Shown: piece by piece, positions 1 to 8,651 of the stretch
Numbering within the stretch: the first letter of the stretch is position 1
Layout of the letters: every line of letters begins with the position of its first letter
Assembly (NCBI GenBank): GCA_910585805.1
Contig: CAJUFB010000031.1
Span: 1 to 41,855 of the forward strand
Origin: an uncultured Acetatifactor sp.
Lineage (GTDB): Bacteria; Bacillota; Clostridia; Lachnospirales; Lachnospiraceae
DNA: 41,855 nt
Reading direction: 5' to 3'
Notes under the pieces: generated by a model
Seen by the model: only the letters and a program-made list of their open reading frames with translations
The model's database searches: none
What the model was told of the DNA's origin: nothing
Made by a program: the position numbers and the translations under genes

Positions 1-30
1 AAAATAAATTTCAGCACTTTTCACAATGGC

Positions 31-510
31 CTAATGGGGCCAGTGAACAGTAACCCACAGTTCATAATACTTCCCTTCTTCACAGGCCACCAGCTCGTCA
101 TGCGTCCCCCTTTGTACCAGTTCCCCCATATGGAAAACCGCAATGTCGTCTAATATATCTCGTATTCCGCTATCGGATCCAATGCCTTAAAATCCTGGAA
201 CACTACCAAAAAAAGCTCCTGGTATGAAGGCTTAATATCAGCAGTGCAAAGGACAGCCCCATTATATTTCCGGCAAGCTGGCCGGGGGTGGCTCCGGCAC
301 TGATCCATTTTACAAAAAAGAGGATAGGTATGCGGTACACAGCGGCAGCAGCACCATTACCGGAATCTGCAGGACAGCTACCGCCAGCAGCAGTTTATCC
401 ATTTGCCATGCTTTCTGAAGGATAAAGCTTATATTACCTCGTAGCGAATATTTTTTATCGGACACTGTTTCCAAAATATCATTTGTATATACTCCTACAT
501 TTGCGTACAC
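31..510 (-). pseudogene. Decayed ABC exporter (fused permease/ATPase)
   Basis: Minus-strand remains of an ABC exporter with an N-terminal membrane domain and a C-terminal ATPase. The intact N-terminal part (310-510) reads KYSLRGNISFILQKAWQMDK followed by a hydrophobic segment, as in Firmicute peptide or bacteriocin exporters, and then stops. Three further pieces follow in order and in different frames: a membrane segment (about 220-311, KWISAGATPGQLAGN), a nucleotide-binding piece (about 155-217, FQDFKALDPIAEYE) and the C-terminal end (31-153, DDIAVFHMGELVQRGTHDEL), which ends at its own stop. Most of the ATPase, including Walker A and the signature motif, is missing, so internal deletions inactivated it. 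The neighbouring kinase fragment suggests a former regulator/exporter module. That it is a pseudogene is clear; the substrate is unknown. Confidence 0.75.
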
Positions 511-588
511 AAAGCGTTTCCAGAAAGACGGGGTGGTATAAAAAAATCCTGCGCATTATCCAAAAAGATATCTTTGTTCGTCCTGCTG

Positions 589-873
589 TCAAACAGTGTC
601 GGTGCCAAAGCCATGCTCAGAAAACTGCTCCTTGGTCGTGCGCCATATGCCCCCAACCTTCTTCCCATCCTCTTTCGCCGCATTCGAAAAACTGATTATA
701 AGATTCCCTTCCATACAGGCAATTTCTATCCTGATATACCGCTTCGAGGTATCCTCTATCTTCAGGCTGGCCTCGATAGCGTTTTCATACAGATTTCCAA
801 GCATAACCGACAGATCTGTCTCCTCTACCCTAACCCGGACAAGCCGGAACCAAAATGTTGCCATTTTGCGCAA
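589..873 (-). pseudogene. GHKL-type sensor histidine kinase fragment
   Basis: A minus-strand fragment with the ATP-binding part of a GHKL (AgrC-like) sensor kinase. The N box is visible (LGNLYENAIEAS), preceded by VEETDLSV, then a beta strand NLIISFSNAA and a G box EHGFGT. The sensor membrane domain, the dimerisation histidine and the end of the ATPase fold are absent, and the frame is lost just after the G box. At about 95 residues it is far shorter than the 400 or so residues of the family. It lies next to the broken ABC exporter, a pairing typical of quorum-sensing or bacteriocin loci, so the two probably decayed together. Confidence 0.7.
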
Positions 874-910
874 GAAAACATTGTTAAGTGCCTAATATAA
901 AAACAAATTT

Positions 911-947
911 AACCCCCCTGCTTCTACAGACAAGAAAGGGGGTTTTT
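911..947. terminator. Possible bidirectional terminator
   Basis: A stem of AACCCCC (911-917) and GGGGGTT (938-944) is followed by a T run on the plus strand and preceded by an AT-rich stretch. It lies between the stop of the unknown minus-strand gene at 965 and the kinase fragment, where it could end transcription of the former. The stem is short, so this is a moderate call. Confidence 0.45.
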
Positions 948-964
948 ACAGGACATTATAGACT

Positions 965-1303
965 TTAGTTTAGTAAGAATGCCTCTTTATCTATCAAACT
1001 GCCCCGGTACCTCCGCTGCAGCAGCATAAGTTCCTGATCCGTCATCGTCAAAATCTCCGGGAAATCCCTGCCCTTTACCGTATCCGCATGAGCAGTGCAG
1101 TCAAACGCAAACTCGTATACATTGTCCGTATTTTTCACGGCATTATACTGTTTCACATCCTGCCTGCATTTCGCCGGGTAAAAGTAGTAAATGGGAATGG
1201 AGTCATTCTCTTCCAGCAGAGAAAACAATGTATAATATTTTCCCTGCCGCAGGCTTCTTCCATAGCTGTGGAATCCCATAGTTCCATATTCTCCTTTTTC
1301 CAT
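965..1303 (-). CDS. Hypothetical protein
   Basis: An open frame of 112 residues with no domain I recognise. It is mixed charged/aromatic, with no signal peptide or membrane segment (for example LEENDSIPIYYFYPAKCRQD and MTDQELMLLQRRYRG). The second half reads like a genuine folded protein. A second frame (1153-1389) overlaps the first half and also starts plausibly (MEGYFDVLYFFYRIKDIHVE), so the gene may have begun upstream and suffered a frameshift near 1200-1240. It sits among decayed genes; function unknown. Confidence 0.35.
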   Translation of the reverse strand: MEKGEYGTMGFHSYGRSLRQGKYYTLFSLLEENDSIPIYYFYPAKCRQDVKQYNAVKNTDNVYEFAFDCTAHADTVKGRDFPEILTMTDQELMLLQRRYRGSLIDKEAFLLN

Positions 1304-1451
1304 TGTCCTTCCATGATATTCATACTCCTTTCCACATGAATGTCTTTTATCCTGTAGAAAAAGTATAATACATCAAAGTATCCTTCCAAAACCGGCGTTC
1401 TGTTTTCAACTCTCTTTCAAATAATCGAACCGCGGCGGACCACGATTCAAA

Positions 1452-1480
1452 TTGACTTTTGGGGCTGTATATGATACCTT
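1452..1480 (+). promoter_or_regulatory. Possible promoter of the acyl-CoA synthetase operon
   Basis: TTGACT (1452-1457), a 17-bp spacer and TACCTT (1475-1480) fit a sigma-A promoter with a good -35 and a poor -10. It would give a leader of about 200 nt that includes the palindrome and the conserved element downstream. The weak -10 keeps confidence low. Confidence 0.35.
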
Positions 1481-1486
1481 TAATGA

Positions 1487-1500
1487 TGTAAAGCTTTACA
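1487..1500. promoter_or_regulatory. Perfect 14-bp palindrome, candidate operator
   Basis: TGTAAAGCTTTACA is a perfect 14-bp palindrome just downstream of the candidate promoter, where a bound repressor would block transcription. It resembles a catabolite-responsive element (TGWAARCGYTWNCW) but has GC instead of CG at the centre, so a LacI/CcpA-type or other dimeric regulator is a guess. No regulator gene is adjacent. Confidence 0.4.
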
Positions 1501-1537
1501 GTGATGCATCGGCCTGCCGGGGCAGGTACGGAACTAA

Positions 1538-1662
1538 TAGACTCTCGGAATTTCGGGCAGCAAAATCAGGCATTTTGTCAGAAAGGTACCCGGAAAAGCG
1601 GGGGAATCGGCAAATGCGGATTCTGGAAAGCCGCATGATAAACGGTCTGTAGATTCCGAGAG
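1538..1662 (+). promoter_or_regulatory. Conserved leader element, copy 1 (candidate cis-regulatory RNA)
   Basis: Positions 1538-1604 match 62 of 67 bases of the element upstream of the ECF transporter S gene (17187-17254, minus strand), in the same orientation relative to the downstream gene. It contains a hairpin CAAAAT/ATTTTG (1561-1575) and a hairpin CCCG-GAAAAG-CGGG (1590-1603). In this copy CTCTCGGAAT (1542-1551) is perfectly complementary to ATTCCGAGAG (1653-1662), enclosing about 100 nt and ending just before the ribosome binding site. This suggests a structured leader controlling expression. No known riboswitch consensus was recognised. It could instead be an intergenic repeat. Confidence 0.5.
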
Positions 1663-1692
1663 GCTATAACTAATAATAAGGAGGAACGCAAA

Positions 1693-3327
1693 ATGCCAGT
1701 TACAGATTTTCTGGACAGAAACGCGCGGATGTACCCCAATGAAGTAGCATTGGTGGAATTGAACCCGGATGAAAAGGACACCCGGCGGACTACCTGGAAA
1801 GAATACGATTTGATTCAGCCTGACCGGTTTGAGCCTTACCGGAGGGAGATTACCTGGAGCGTCTTCAACGAAAAAGCCAACCGTTTCGCCAATATGCTTA
1901 TCGGCAGGGGCGTGAAAAAGGGGGACAAGGTTGCCATCCTGATGTATAACTGCCTGGAATGGCTTCCCATCTATTTCGGCGTCTTAAAGTGCGGTGCCAT
2001 CGCCGTGCCTTTCAATTTCCGTTATGATGCGGGAGAGATTCTGTACTGCGCAGAACTGGCTGAAGTGGATATCATCGTATTCGGACCGGCTTTCATCGGA
2101 CGTATCGAAGCCAATGCGGAGCGGCTGGCAAAGGGACGCCTTCTGATATACGCAGGAGACAACTGCCCCACCTTTGCGGAAAGCTACCATGAACTGGCGG
2201 CTGATTTCTCCAGCCAGGACCCTCATGTGGAGATTACGGAAGAGGACTACGGCGCCATCTATTTTTCCTCGGGAACCACCGGCTTCCCCAAGGCCATTTT
2301 ACATAAGCACCGGAGCCTGACCCAGGCTGCGGAAATGGAGCAGAAACATCACAACACCGGGCGGGAAGACACCTTCCTCTGCATCCCGCCTCTGTACCAT
2401 ACAGGCGCGAAATTTCACTGGATGGGCAGCCTGGTGGCCAGCAGCAGGGCCGTGCTTTTGAAAGGAACCCGGCCGGAGACCATCCTATCGGCAGTTTCCA
2501 GCGAGCACTGCACCATTGTGTGGCTGCTGGTGCCCTGGGCCCAGGATATCCTTGACTCCCTGGACGCAGGTGAGCTGCATCTGGAAAACTATCAGCTGGC
2601 TCAGTGGCGTCTGATGCATATCGGCGCGCAGCCGGTGCCGCCCTCCCTGATTAAACGTTGGAAATCATATTTCCCGAATCATGACTACGATACGAACTAT
2701 GGCCTCTCCGAATCTACAGGCCCCGGATGTGTCCACCTTGGCATGGAAAATATCCATAAGGTAGGTGCCATAGGCATTCCGGGGTACCGCTGGGAATGTA
2801 AAATCGTGGACGAAAACGGAACTGAGGTAAAACGGGGGGATGTGGGCGAGTTCTGCGTCAAAGGCCCCGGCCTCATGACCTGTTATTACCGCGACGAGAA
2901 GGCTACTGCCGAAGCATTAAAGGACGGTTGGCTGTGCACGGGCGATATGGCCATGCAGGATGAGGACGGATTCTATTTCCTGGTGGACCGCAAGAAGGAT
3001 GTCATTGTCAGCGGCGGTGAGAATATTTACCCTGTCCAGATTGAGGATTTCATCCGGCAGCATGACAAAGTCAAGGATGTGGCTGTCATCGGTCTTCCCG
3101 ACAGGCGCCTGGGCGAGAAGACAGCGGCCATCATTGAGGTGAAGGACGGAATGGAATGCACCTGGGAGGAAGTGGAGGCTTTCTGCAAGGAACTGCCCAG
3201 ATATAAGCGTCCCAAGGAAATCATTTTCCACGAGATTCCCAGAAATGCCACCGGCAAGATTGAAAAACCAAAATTAAGGAAGATGTACGGCGCTGACCAG
3301 CTGGTGGCGCAGGAGAACCGGGGATAA
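1693..3327 (+). CDS. Acyl-CoA synthetase, ANL superfamily
   Basis: A 544-residue AMP-forming acid-CoA ligase that adenylates a carboxylic acid and transfers it to CoA. ANL motifs appear in order: phosphate-binding loop SSGTTGFPKA (about residue 195), YGLSES (about 340), the hinge-region LCTGD and DRKKDVIVSGGENIYP (about 415-445), and the C-terminal catalytic lysine in RNATGKIEKPKL (about 520). The length is normal for the family. It has an excellent ribosome binding site (AAGGAGG at 1678). A nitroreductase follows 136 bp downstream on the same strand. The acid used cannot be read from sequence; medium/long-chain fatty or aromatic acids are possible. The shared leader element with a vitamin-type transporter gene hints at cofactor-linked control, which is inference. 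Confidence 0.85.
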   Translation: MPVTDFLDRNARMYPNEVALVELNPDEKDTRRTTWKEYDLIQPDRFEPYRREITWSVFNEKANRFANMLIGRGVKKGDKVAILMYNCLEWLPIYFGVLKCGAIAVPFNFRYDAGEILYCAELAEVDIIVFGPAFIGRIEANAERLAKGRLLIYAGDNCPTFAESYHELAADFSSQDPHVEITEEDYGAIYFSSGTTGFPKAILHKHRSLTQAAEMEQKHHNTGREDTFLCIPPLYHTGAKFHWMGSLVASSRAVLLKGTRPETILSAVSSEHCTIVWLLVPWAQDILDSLDAGELHLENYQLAQWRLMHIGAQPVPPSLIKRWKSYFPNHDYDTNYGLSESTGPGCVHLGMENIHKVGAIGIPGYRWECKIVDENGTEVKRGDVGEFCVKGPGLMTCYYRDEKATAEALKDGWLCTGDMAMQDEDGFYFLVDRKKDVIVSGGENIYPVQIEDFIRQHDKVKDVAVIGLPDRRLGEKTAAIIEVKDGMECTWEEVEAFCKELPRYKRPKEIIFHEIPRNATGKIEKPKLRKMYGADQLVAQENRG

Positions 3328-3463
3328 TTTGCCGATGAAATATTCAAAAGCGAGGAGATGCGATGCCTCTCCGCCATCAGGTATTGAAAGGGAAGCGCCA
3401 GCTGATTGACAAAAAACCTCTGGTAAAATATACTGAAATACACAGAGAAAGGAGGACGGCTAC

Positions 3464-3994
3464 ATGAGCCAAGTCATCGAAGCAATCGAAAAACGCAGTT
3501 CCACAAGAGGATACACGGATGAACCGTTGAGCGACGCGCAGCTGAACGCCCTGATACAGGCCGGGCTCCAGGCGCCCACAGCGGCCAACAGGCAGGAAGT
3601 ACATTTCACGGTACTAAAAGGGGATCATCCCGTTTTAAAGGAGCTGGAGGACGAGAAGAACCGCCTGCGGGACATCGTCTCCCCGGCCCACAACTTTTAC
3701 TATGAAGCGCCCACCGTAGTGATCCTGAGCGCCGACAGCACCTGCAAATGGGGCTCCCTGGACGCGGGCATCGCCGTGGAGAACATGGCCCTGGCGGCGG
3801 AGGGCCTTGGTCTGGGGAGCCTGATCATCGGCTGCATCCTGGACGCGATGCAGGGAGAGAAGAAGTCGCATTTCGCCACTGCCCTGCGCTTCCCCGCAGA
3901 TTATGAGTACAAGATTGCCATCGCTTTCGGGCATAAGGCGGTCACTAAAGAGCCCCATACCTATGATGCCGATGCGCAGGTCACTTATCTGTAA
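3464..3994 (+). CDS. Nitroreductase family protein
   Basis: A 176-residue FMN-dependent NAD(P)H oxidoreductase of the nitroreductase fold. The N-terminal signature IEKRSSTRGYTDEPLS supplies FMN phosphate contacts, followed by LQAPTAANRQ, a central AGIAVENMALAAEGLGLGS helix region and a C-terminal AIAFGHKA strand. A strong site AAAGGAGG lies at 3448. It is probably cotranscribed with the acyl-CoA synthetase. Family members reduce nitroaromatics, quinones or enoates; the substrate here is unknown. Confidence 0.85.
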   Translation: MSQVIEAIEKRSSTRGYTDEPLSDAQLNALIQAGLQAPTAANRQEVHFTVLKGDHPVLKELEDEKNRLRDIVSPAHNFYYEAPTVVILSADSTCKWGSLDAGIAVENMALAAEGLGLGSLIIGCILDAMQGEKKSHFATALRFPADYEYKIAIAFGHKAVTKEPHTYDADAQVTYL

Positions 3995-4050
3995 ACCGAA
4001 CCTTCGCTTTCCGGCGCTTTCACAAGCTGCCGGGGAGCGGTTTTGCATGA

Positions 4051-4080
4051 TAAGGAAGTGTCTAATGGGTACACAATTCC
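4051..4080 (+). repeat. Internally deleted MITE-like remnant
   Basis: TAAGGAAGTGTCTA (4051-4064) and ACAATTCC (4073-4080) are the left and right ends of the ~105-bp repeat found complete at 30022-30127, with the whole interior missing. It lies between convergent genes. Confidence 0.45.
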
Positions 4081-4103
4081 GAAAGGGGAGTCATAAACCG
4101 ATA

Positions 4104-4847
4104 TCATTTATCTGCAGACATTTCCTTATTGTCCGGATCCGGAATAAACTCCTCGGGATAAACCTCGCTTCCGTTATAACCGCACACCCCCATCCTGGGA
4201 GAATTGCAGACATTCAGCAAAAACTCCTCCTCATATTCCTCCTGTTCGCTGCATTCCCTGCACAAGAATGGGTTCCCGTCATAAACAAGCTCCGGAGCGA
4301 TGTAAACCGCTGTTCTCTTCCCGCATTCTCCGCATACAAAGGTTTTTGGATTGTTTCTTGACAATATCAGAAGATTCTCCTTCCTTTCATATCCGATCCG
4401 GTAGCCCCTGACCTCTATCACCAGTTCTGTTGTTGAGCCGAAATCGTACCTGTACCTGACAGACATACCTTCCTGAAACACTGACTTCAGTTTGCAGTCC
4501 ATACTCTGTACTTCTCTGCCCCAGAAAGGGTCCGGATCCGGATACCTTTCATAGCTGACGCCATTAATCTCAAAATCACTCAGATGCCCGCAGCATTCCA
4601 GCCAGATGTCTCTCAGAAATTTATCCACATACTCCAGGGTTGCCGTCTCATTTATCTCGATTACCATCCAATAATCATGATTATACTTCCCGTAAATCAA
4701 AAGTTCGAAATATCCGCATTTCCTTTTTCCGGTCTCCTTTTCCAGCCGGCGCTCACGTTCTTTGCAGGATGCCAGATGCCGAATGATATATGCTTTGCCA
4801 TACTCTTTCCCGCAATACCTGCACTTTCCCTTTACCTGTTTTGCCAT
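4104..4847 (-). CDS. Plasmid pRiA4b ORF-3-like protein with zinc-ribbon parts
   Basis: A 247-residue protein. The N-terminus is a small zinc-binding segment (KCRYCGKEYGKAYIIRHLASC), the middle (residues about 45-170) is a pRiA4b ORF-3-like domain with the typical YRYDFGSTTELVIEV strand, and the C-terminus has a CxxC pair (VCGECGKRT) and a second pair (LCREC), likely another zinc knuckle. The start at 4847 is chosen because GAGGAGG stands just upstream; an in-frame ATG at 4937 lacks such a site. The biochemical role of the family is unknown. It stands alone, convergent with the nitroreductase. Confidence 0.7.
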   Translation of the reverse strand: MAKQVKGKCRYCGKEYGKAYIIRHLASCKERERRLEKETGKRKCGYFELLIYGKYNHDYWMVIEINETATLEYVDKFLRDIWLECCGHLSDFEINGVSYERYPDPDPFWGREVQSMDCKLKSVFQEGMSVRYRYDFGSTTELVIEVRGYRIGYERKENLLILSRNNPKTFVCGECGKRTAVYIAPELVYDGNPFLCRECSEQEEYEEEFLLNVCNSPRMGVCGYNGSEVYPEEFIPDPDNKEMSADK

Positions 4848-5037
4848 TTTGTCCCTCCTCTTTGCTCTGATGTTCTCTTTCGTTTTCAAGTTTCCATTTC
4901 CGTGTATATGTGCTGGCATACTCATGAGCGCATTCATTTACTGGTTGTTTGTTCCGTATTTCAGAAGCGCTCACTCATTATCGTTCACGTTGACAAATGT
5001 TTTGACTGTGAATATAAATTATAATTGTATTATGGCT

Positions 5038-5945
5038 TTATTCCACCCCCAAAGCCTTAAACACCGCATCCTCCGCACTGTTATAAAAAATCAAGTTAAA
5101 ACTTCCAATCAACTCCGCCGGCACGCTACTTAAGTCCCCCGCAGAAGAAATGGGCAGCAGCACTTTCCTCGCCCCATTGTCCAGACAAGCCTGCAGCACA
5201 CTGGCCAGTCCATTGTCCACCTTTTGCAAAATGCCACTGATGCTGATTTCTCCCAACACGGCCATGCTGCCCAGGACAGGCCTGCCTAAGCTAATGGAAC
5301 ACAAGGCAATCAAAGTAGGCAGTGCCAGCCTGTCCGTCATGCCGATACCCTGCAAATCCTGATAATGCACAATATAGTCTTTCGTGGTGGTGCTGATGGT
5401 GCCAAAGATGCCGCCTTTTCCTCCTTGCCTCTGGCAAAAGAGCCGGAAGCCATATAGTCCTTCATAATCTGAATCCCGTCTTTGTCCTTGAAATGTATGC
5501 CCGCCACTTCGTCAAAGGCGACACAGTCCCACAGCCCCACAAGGCCCACGGTCTTTCTCCCCATATTGTAGAACAGATTCGCCACAGTGGTCTGTCCGCC
5601 TGAGACAAGGATGCTGTTGGGCGAGATTTCTTTATACAGATGGGATTTTCCCGTACTTCTGGGGCCAAGCTCACAGAGGTTGAAATTGTTCTCCACCAGG
5701 GGAATCATTCTGGTCAGAATGAGCCATTTCTCCCGATAGGACAGAGCCTCCGGCTCCATGCCCACAGAGCGCAGCAGCACGTCCAGCCACTGCCCCTTGC
5801 AAAAGGCTTTCCTCCCCTGTCTCAACTCTTCCATATCGATATGGGGCATCTGAATCGGGGTCAGTTTCCGAATCTGCACCGGCGTCCCATTCTTCCTGTC
5901 CTCCTCGATGTATTCATAGTCCATCTGCACAATGCACCAGATGCC
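5038..5945 (-). pseudogene. brxL: BrxL (BREX Lon-like protein) remnant
   Basis: Remains of the ATPase/Lon-like subunit of type 1 BREX. It begins without a start codon, fused to pglZ, at a point homologous to the BrxL interior (IWCIVQMDYEY). The AAA part is well preserved: Walker A-like ELGPRSTGKSHLYKE, ILVSGGQTTVANLFYNMGR and DEVAGIHFKDKDGIQIMKDY. After FARGKEE (about 5430) an out-of-frame deletion joins it to the C-terminal Lon-like protease domain, which continues in another frame (TDRLALPTLIALCSISLG to AVFKALGVE, ending at 5038). About 150 N-terminal residues and several hundred central residues are missing. It cannot be functional. Confidence 0.85.
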
Positions 5946-7810
5946 CTCCACTGTCTTTTCCACCGCGTCAAAGACACTGTTCTCTGTCCTGGAGGCTTCC
6001 CCTGTGGCATCAATCCGGTTATGGTAGATATATATGACCTCTCTCCTCACGGAAAGTTCTTTTAAATCCTTGGATTTCATGTCCTTTACTGTGTCAAAAT
6101 CAACGGCGCAGGCATTTTCATTGGCTTTCTTCAGGATGGCTTCCCTCTGGGCAGTGGACACGGACGGAGCCCCATCCAGCATCACCTTAGGCGCCTTTTC
6201 CTCAGACAGTTCCATCTTTTCGTGGGGCAGCAGACATCCCATCCCTACCGATGTGATGGTTGGCAGGGAGGCCAACATGGCAGACATGGAGACATTTGTA
6301 TTTTCATCTTCGCGCAGCCTGTCCTCCAGTTCTTTCGCCGCCTCATACCGCAGCCCGTCAGAGATGATGACCGCAACCTTCTCTCTCAAGGGAGCCACTT
6401 TGTCCCGGTAGAATTTCCGCTGTTCCCCGGCGGTATGGGTGATTGCGGAATGATGTAATCCGTTTTTCTCATATGCGGCATTCCATTTGTACACGATTTT
6501 CTCCAGATAATCCGTACTGTATATGTTTTGAACCAAGTCCGCCAGTTGCTCAAAAGCCGCCGTATCCTCCATGGCATCCAATGCCGTAATGAATTTCCGG
6601 TATTCCGTGTCAATCCGGTAATCCCTCTCACAATAGGAGGCAATCAGTTCCTGCAAGGTCTCTTTCGGCATAAAATCCGTCGCTTGGAGCAGGCTGTATC
6701 CCGCAAGGAGAGCTGCATATTCCGCCTTCTTCCCGGAACCGAAATGGCACCGCAGCCGCTCTTGGCAGATATCCGGAATGGACATACCGGAAACCGCGGC
6801 ATTTTTGTCCTCCGCAAGCTCACGGTCAATCATCCAGGCAATCAGCAAATCATCTATGACGGCAAAGGAATTCATATGCAGCAGCTCTTCTCTGGGAAAG
6901 CGATTCAGTGCCCTCTCCGCCTGCAGTTCCCCGGATGCCATCAGAGATATTTCATCAAAGCACTCCTGATACAGCACATTGTTCATCATGTTTTCCAGCA
7001 GCACAGAGATATTGCTGGTTTTCCTGCGCATGGTATCCGGGGCATATGTCTCCCAGGCCTTTGGCAGCAGGGCGAAATCCTCCCTGCAAGTGTACACTGC
7101 AAACAGGGACAAGGTAAATTTCAAAAGGGTGGGACGGGAATCCTGATAGCCAAAACGGCTCTCGCAAATCTTCCAGAATTCTCTGTCCAATCCGTTTCGG
7201 GCGAATTCCGCAACCACTTCCTGGGCATAAATATCCCCATAGGACAAGACGGAATAGAACAAATCATCCATTGCCGTATTCCTTGCTTTGGATATCACAC
7301 ACATGGCAATGAGGGACAGGCTCTCCCCATTTGCCCCAGATAAATCCAGCTCCCTGGCCCTCTCCAGGAAAGCGTTGGTGCGGCGGACGCCTGCCTGCCT
7401 TTCCTGGGCTTTCAGCTTTCCCCCTCCCGCGGCAAAGAATGTCTTCAGCGCCTCCAGGGAGCCCCGCAGCCTTGAGGGAAGCCCTATCTCGGCTGCAATC
7501 AGGGAAAGCCTGTCGGCATAGAATTCTTTGGAATACAGGAGCGTATCTTCCAAATGGTTTTTCGCAACCGCCGGTTTCTCAAAAGGCGCGTATATCAGAT
7601 ATTGCCCTTCTGTGTCCTCATGTTCCAAAAGCAGCTTGGTGCGGAACGCGTTGTTCTCCGTCAGGTGCAGTATCTGTACGTCGCCCAGCTGCAGCCTGTC
7701 CACTTCTGCTTCAAAAGAGGCGTCCGCATCGTACCAGAAAATCAGGCGCTGGCCGCCTGTGAACTGTTCGTTAAGCTTTTTTCGATTTCCTGTAGGTTTA
7801 GTTCGTCCAT
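5943..7810 (-). pseudogene. pglZ: PglZ (BREX phosphatase-like) fused by deletion to BrxL
   Basis: A PglZ-family protein of the BREX phage-defence system. The N-terminal FTGGQRLIFWYDADASFEAE and the alkaline-phosphatase-like core (KVAVIISDGLRYEAAKELED, LPTITSVGMGCLLPHE, VIYIYHNRIDATGE) are recognisable. It breaks off after VEKTVEG and runs straight into BrxL sequence, so the pglZ C-terminus and the intergenic region are deleted. At the 5' end the natural start appears to be ATG at 7810 (MDELNLQEIEK), but the frame changes at a six-T run at 7777-7782; one additional base would give an uninterrupted MDELNLQEIEKKLNEQF. Gene order brxC-(pglX lost)-pglZ-brxL matches type 1 BREX. Confidence 0.85.
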
Positions 7811-7978
7811 TGGTTGGTTCCTGCCTTAATATGGATTTTATGTGCAAACTTCATCTGATTAAATCATCAAATACACGACAGCTTCTCATATCTCAGCACA
7901 TCCATTCTTTGCGCTGTCGATGATACCGATTCGATACATGACAGGGGTTCATCAATTTCTATCACAGAATATCCCATT

Positions 7979-8395
7979 TTATATCTCAGCCAAATTTTGT
8001 ATCACATCGTCAATATGGTTTTTAAGCCTTAAAACGCCTGTTTTATCGCGCAAATTCGTCAATATGGGCAAATATTTCTTGTCTTCCCATGCTTCAAGAC
8101 ACTTTACCGACAAATCCTGTATCTCTATGTCCGGATTGGAAATGCCTGCTAAAGGAATCACTTCCAGATTCGCTCTTCTGTCGGCCGAGGTATTACCGCC
8201 TATAAACAATACATGCTTTAAAACATTGTGATTGCCAAACATATTTTGGTGATATATGGTTTGAAGCGCTTTCTCCGCAATAGCACCATACTTATCCCAT
8301 AACAAGTTGAAGTATTTTTCTGCCGCAGACTCATATCCATTCTCAAAGGAGGTCTCTGCTAAAAGTTTTGACAAAACCGAAAATTCTCTTTCCAT
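7979..8395 (-). CDS. Small alpha-helical protein, possibly HEAT-like
   Basis: A 138-residue protein that appears wholly helical. The central VIPLAGISNPDIEIQDLSVK and CLEAWEDKKYLPILTNLRD repeat a two-helix pattern reminiscent of HEAT-repeat proteins, several of which act as immunity or accessory proteins in bacterial conflict systems. The start has AAGGAA upstream. It is the last of three minus-strand genes occupying the place where pglX of the BREX operon should be. Function not recognised; the immunity idea is inference from fold and location only. Confidence 0.55.
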   Translation of the reverse strand: MEREFSVLSKLLAETSFENGYESAAEKYFNLLWDKYGAIAEKALQTIYHQNMFGNHNVLKHVLFIGGNTSADRRANLEVIPLAGISNPDIEIQDLSVKCLEAWEDKKYLPILTNLRDKTGVLRLKNHIDDVIQNLAEI

Positions 8396-8461
8396 GTATT
8401 CATTTCCTTAATTATAGCAAATTCCCAAAGATTGACAACTGATTTTGGAAATAGCTCTCTA

Positions 8462-8635
8462 TCAATGCTCTATTTGTTTTTGCTCCTTTAAAATAAATGG
8501 CGTCATTTTATCCATCAATTCTTTGGACAGCCGTTCACCCTTTTCTTTTAAAATTTTCTTCTGTTCCGCCCTGGCCCATTCTACTGCTTTCAACTGGTCT
8601 TCCAAACGTTCGCTTAAGATAGCGTGGTCTTCCAT
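8462..8635 (-). CDS. Small helical protein
   Basis: A 57-residue highly charged, helix-forming protein (AILSERLEDQLKAVEWARAE, then a Lys/Glu-rich stretch), probably a coiled coil. The start at 8635 is chosen because AGGAG lies 9 nt upstream; an in-frame ATG at 8677 would overlap the preceding JAB gene and lacks a site. It lies 16 nt after the stop of that gene, so the two are probably cotranscribed. No family recognised; an antitoxin- or chaperone-like partner of the neighbour is possible but unproven. Confidence 0.5.
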   Translation of the reverse strand: MEDHAILSERLEDQLKAVEWARAEQKKILKEKGERLSKELMDKMTPFILKEQKQIEH

Positions 8636-8651
8636 AAATCCGTTCTCCTCT

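Noticed and set aside
1580..1610. T-box leader (GGTACC near a G-rich stretch)
   Set aside because: The UGGN tRNA-acceptor bulge and the stem I motifs are missing, and neither downstream gene concerns an amino acid or a tRNA synthetase.
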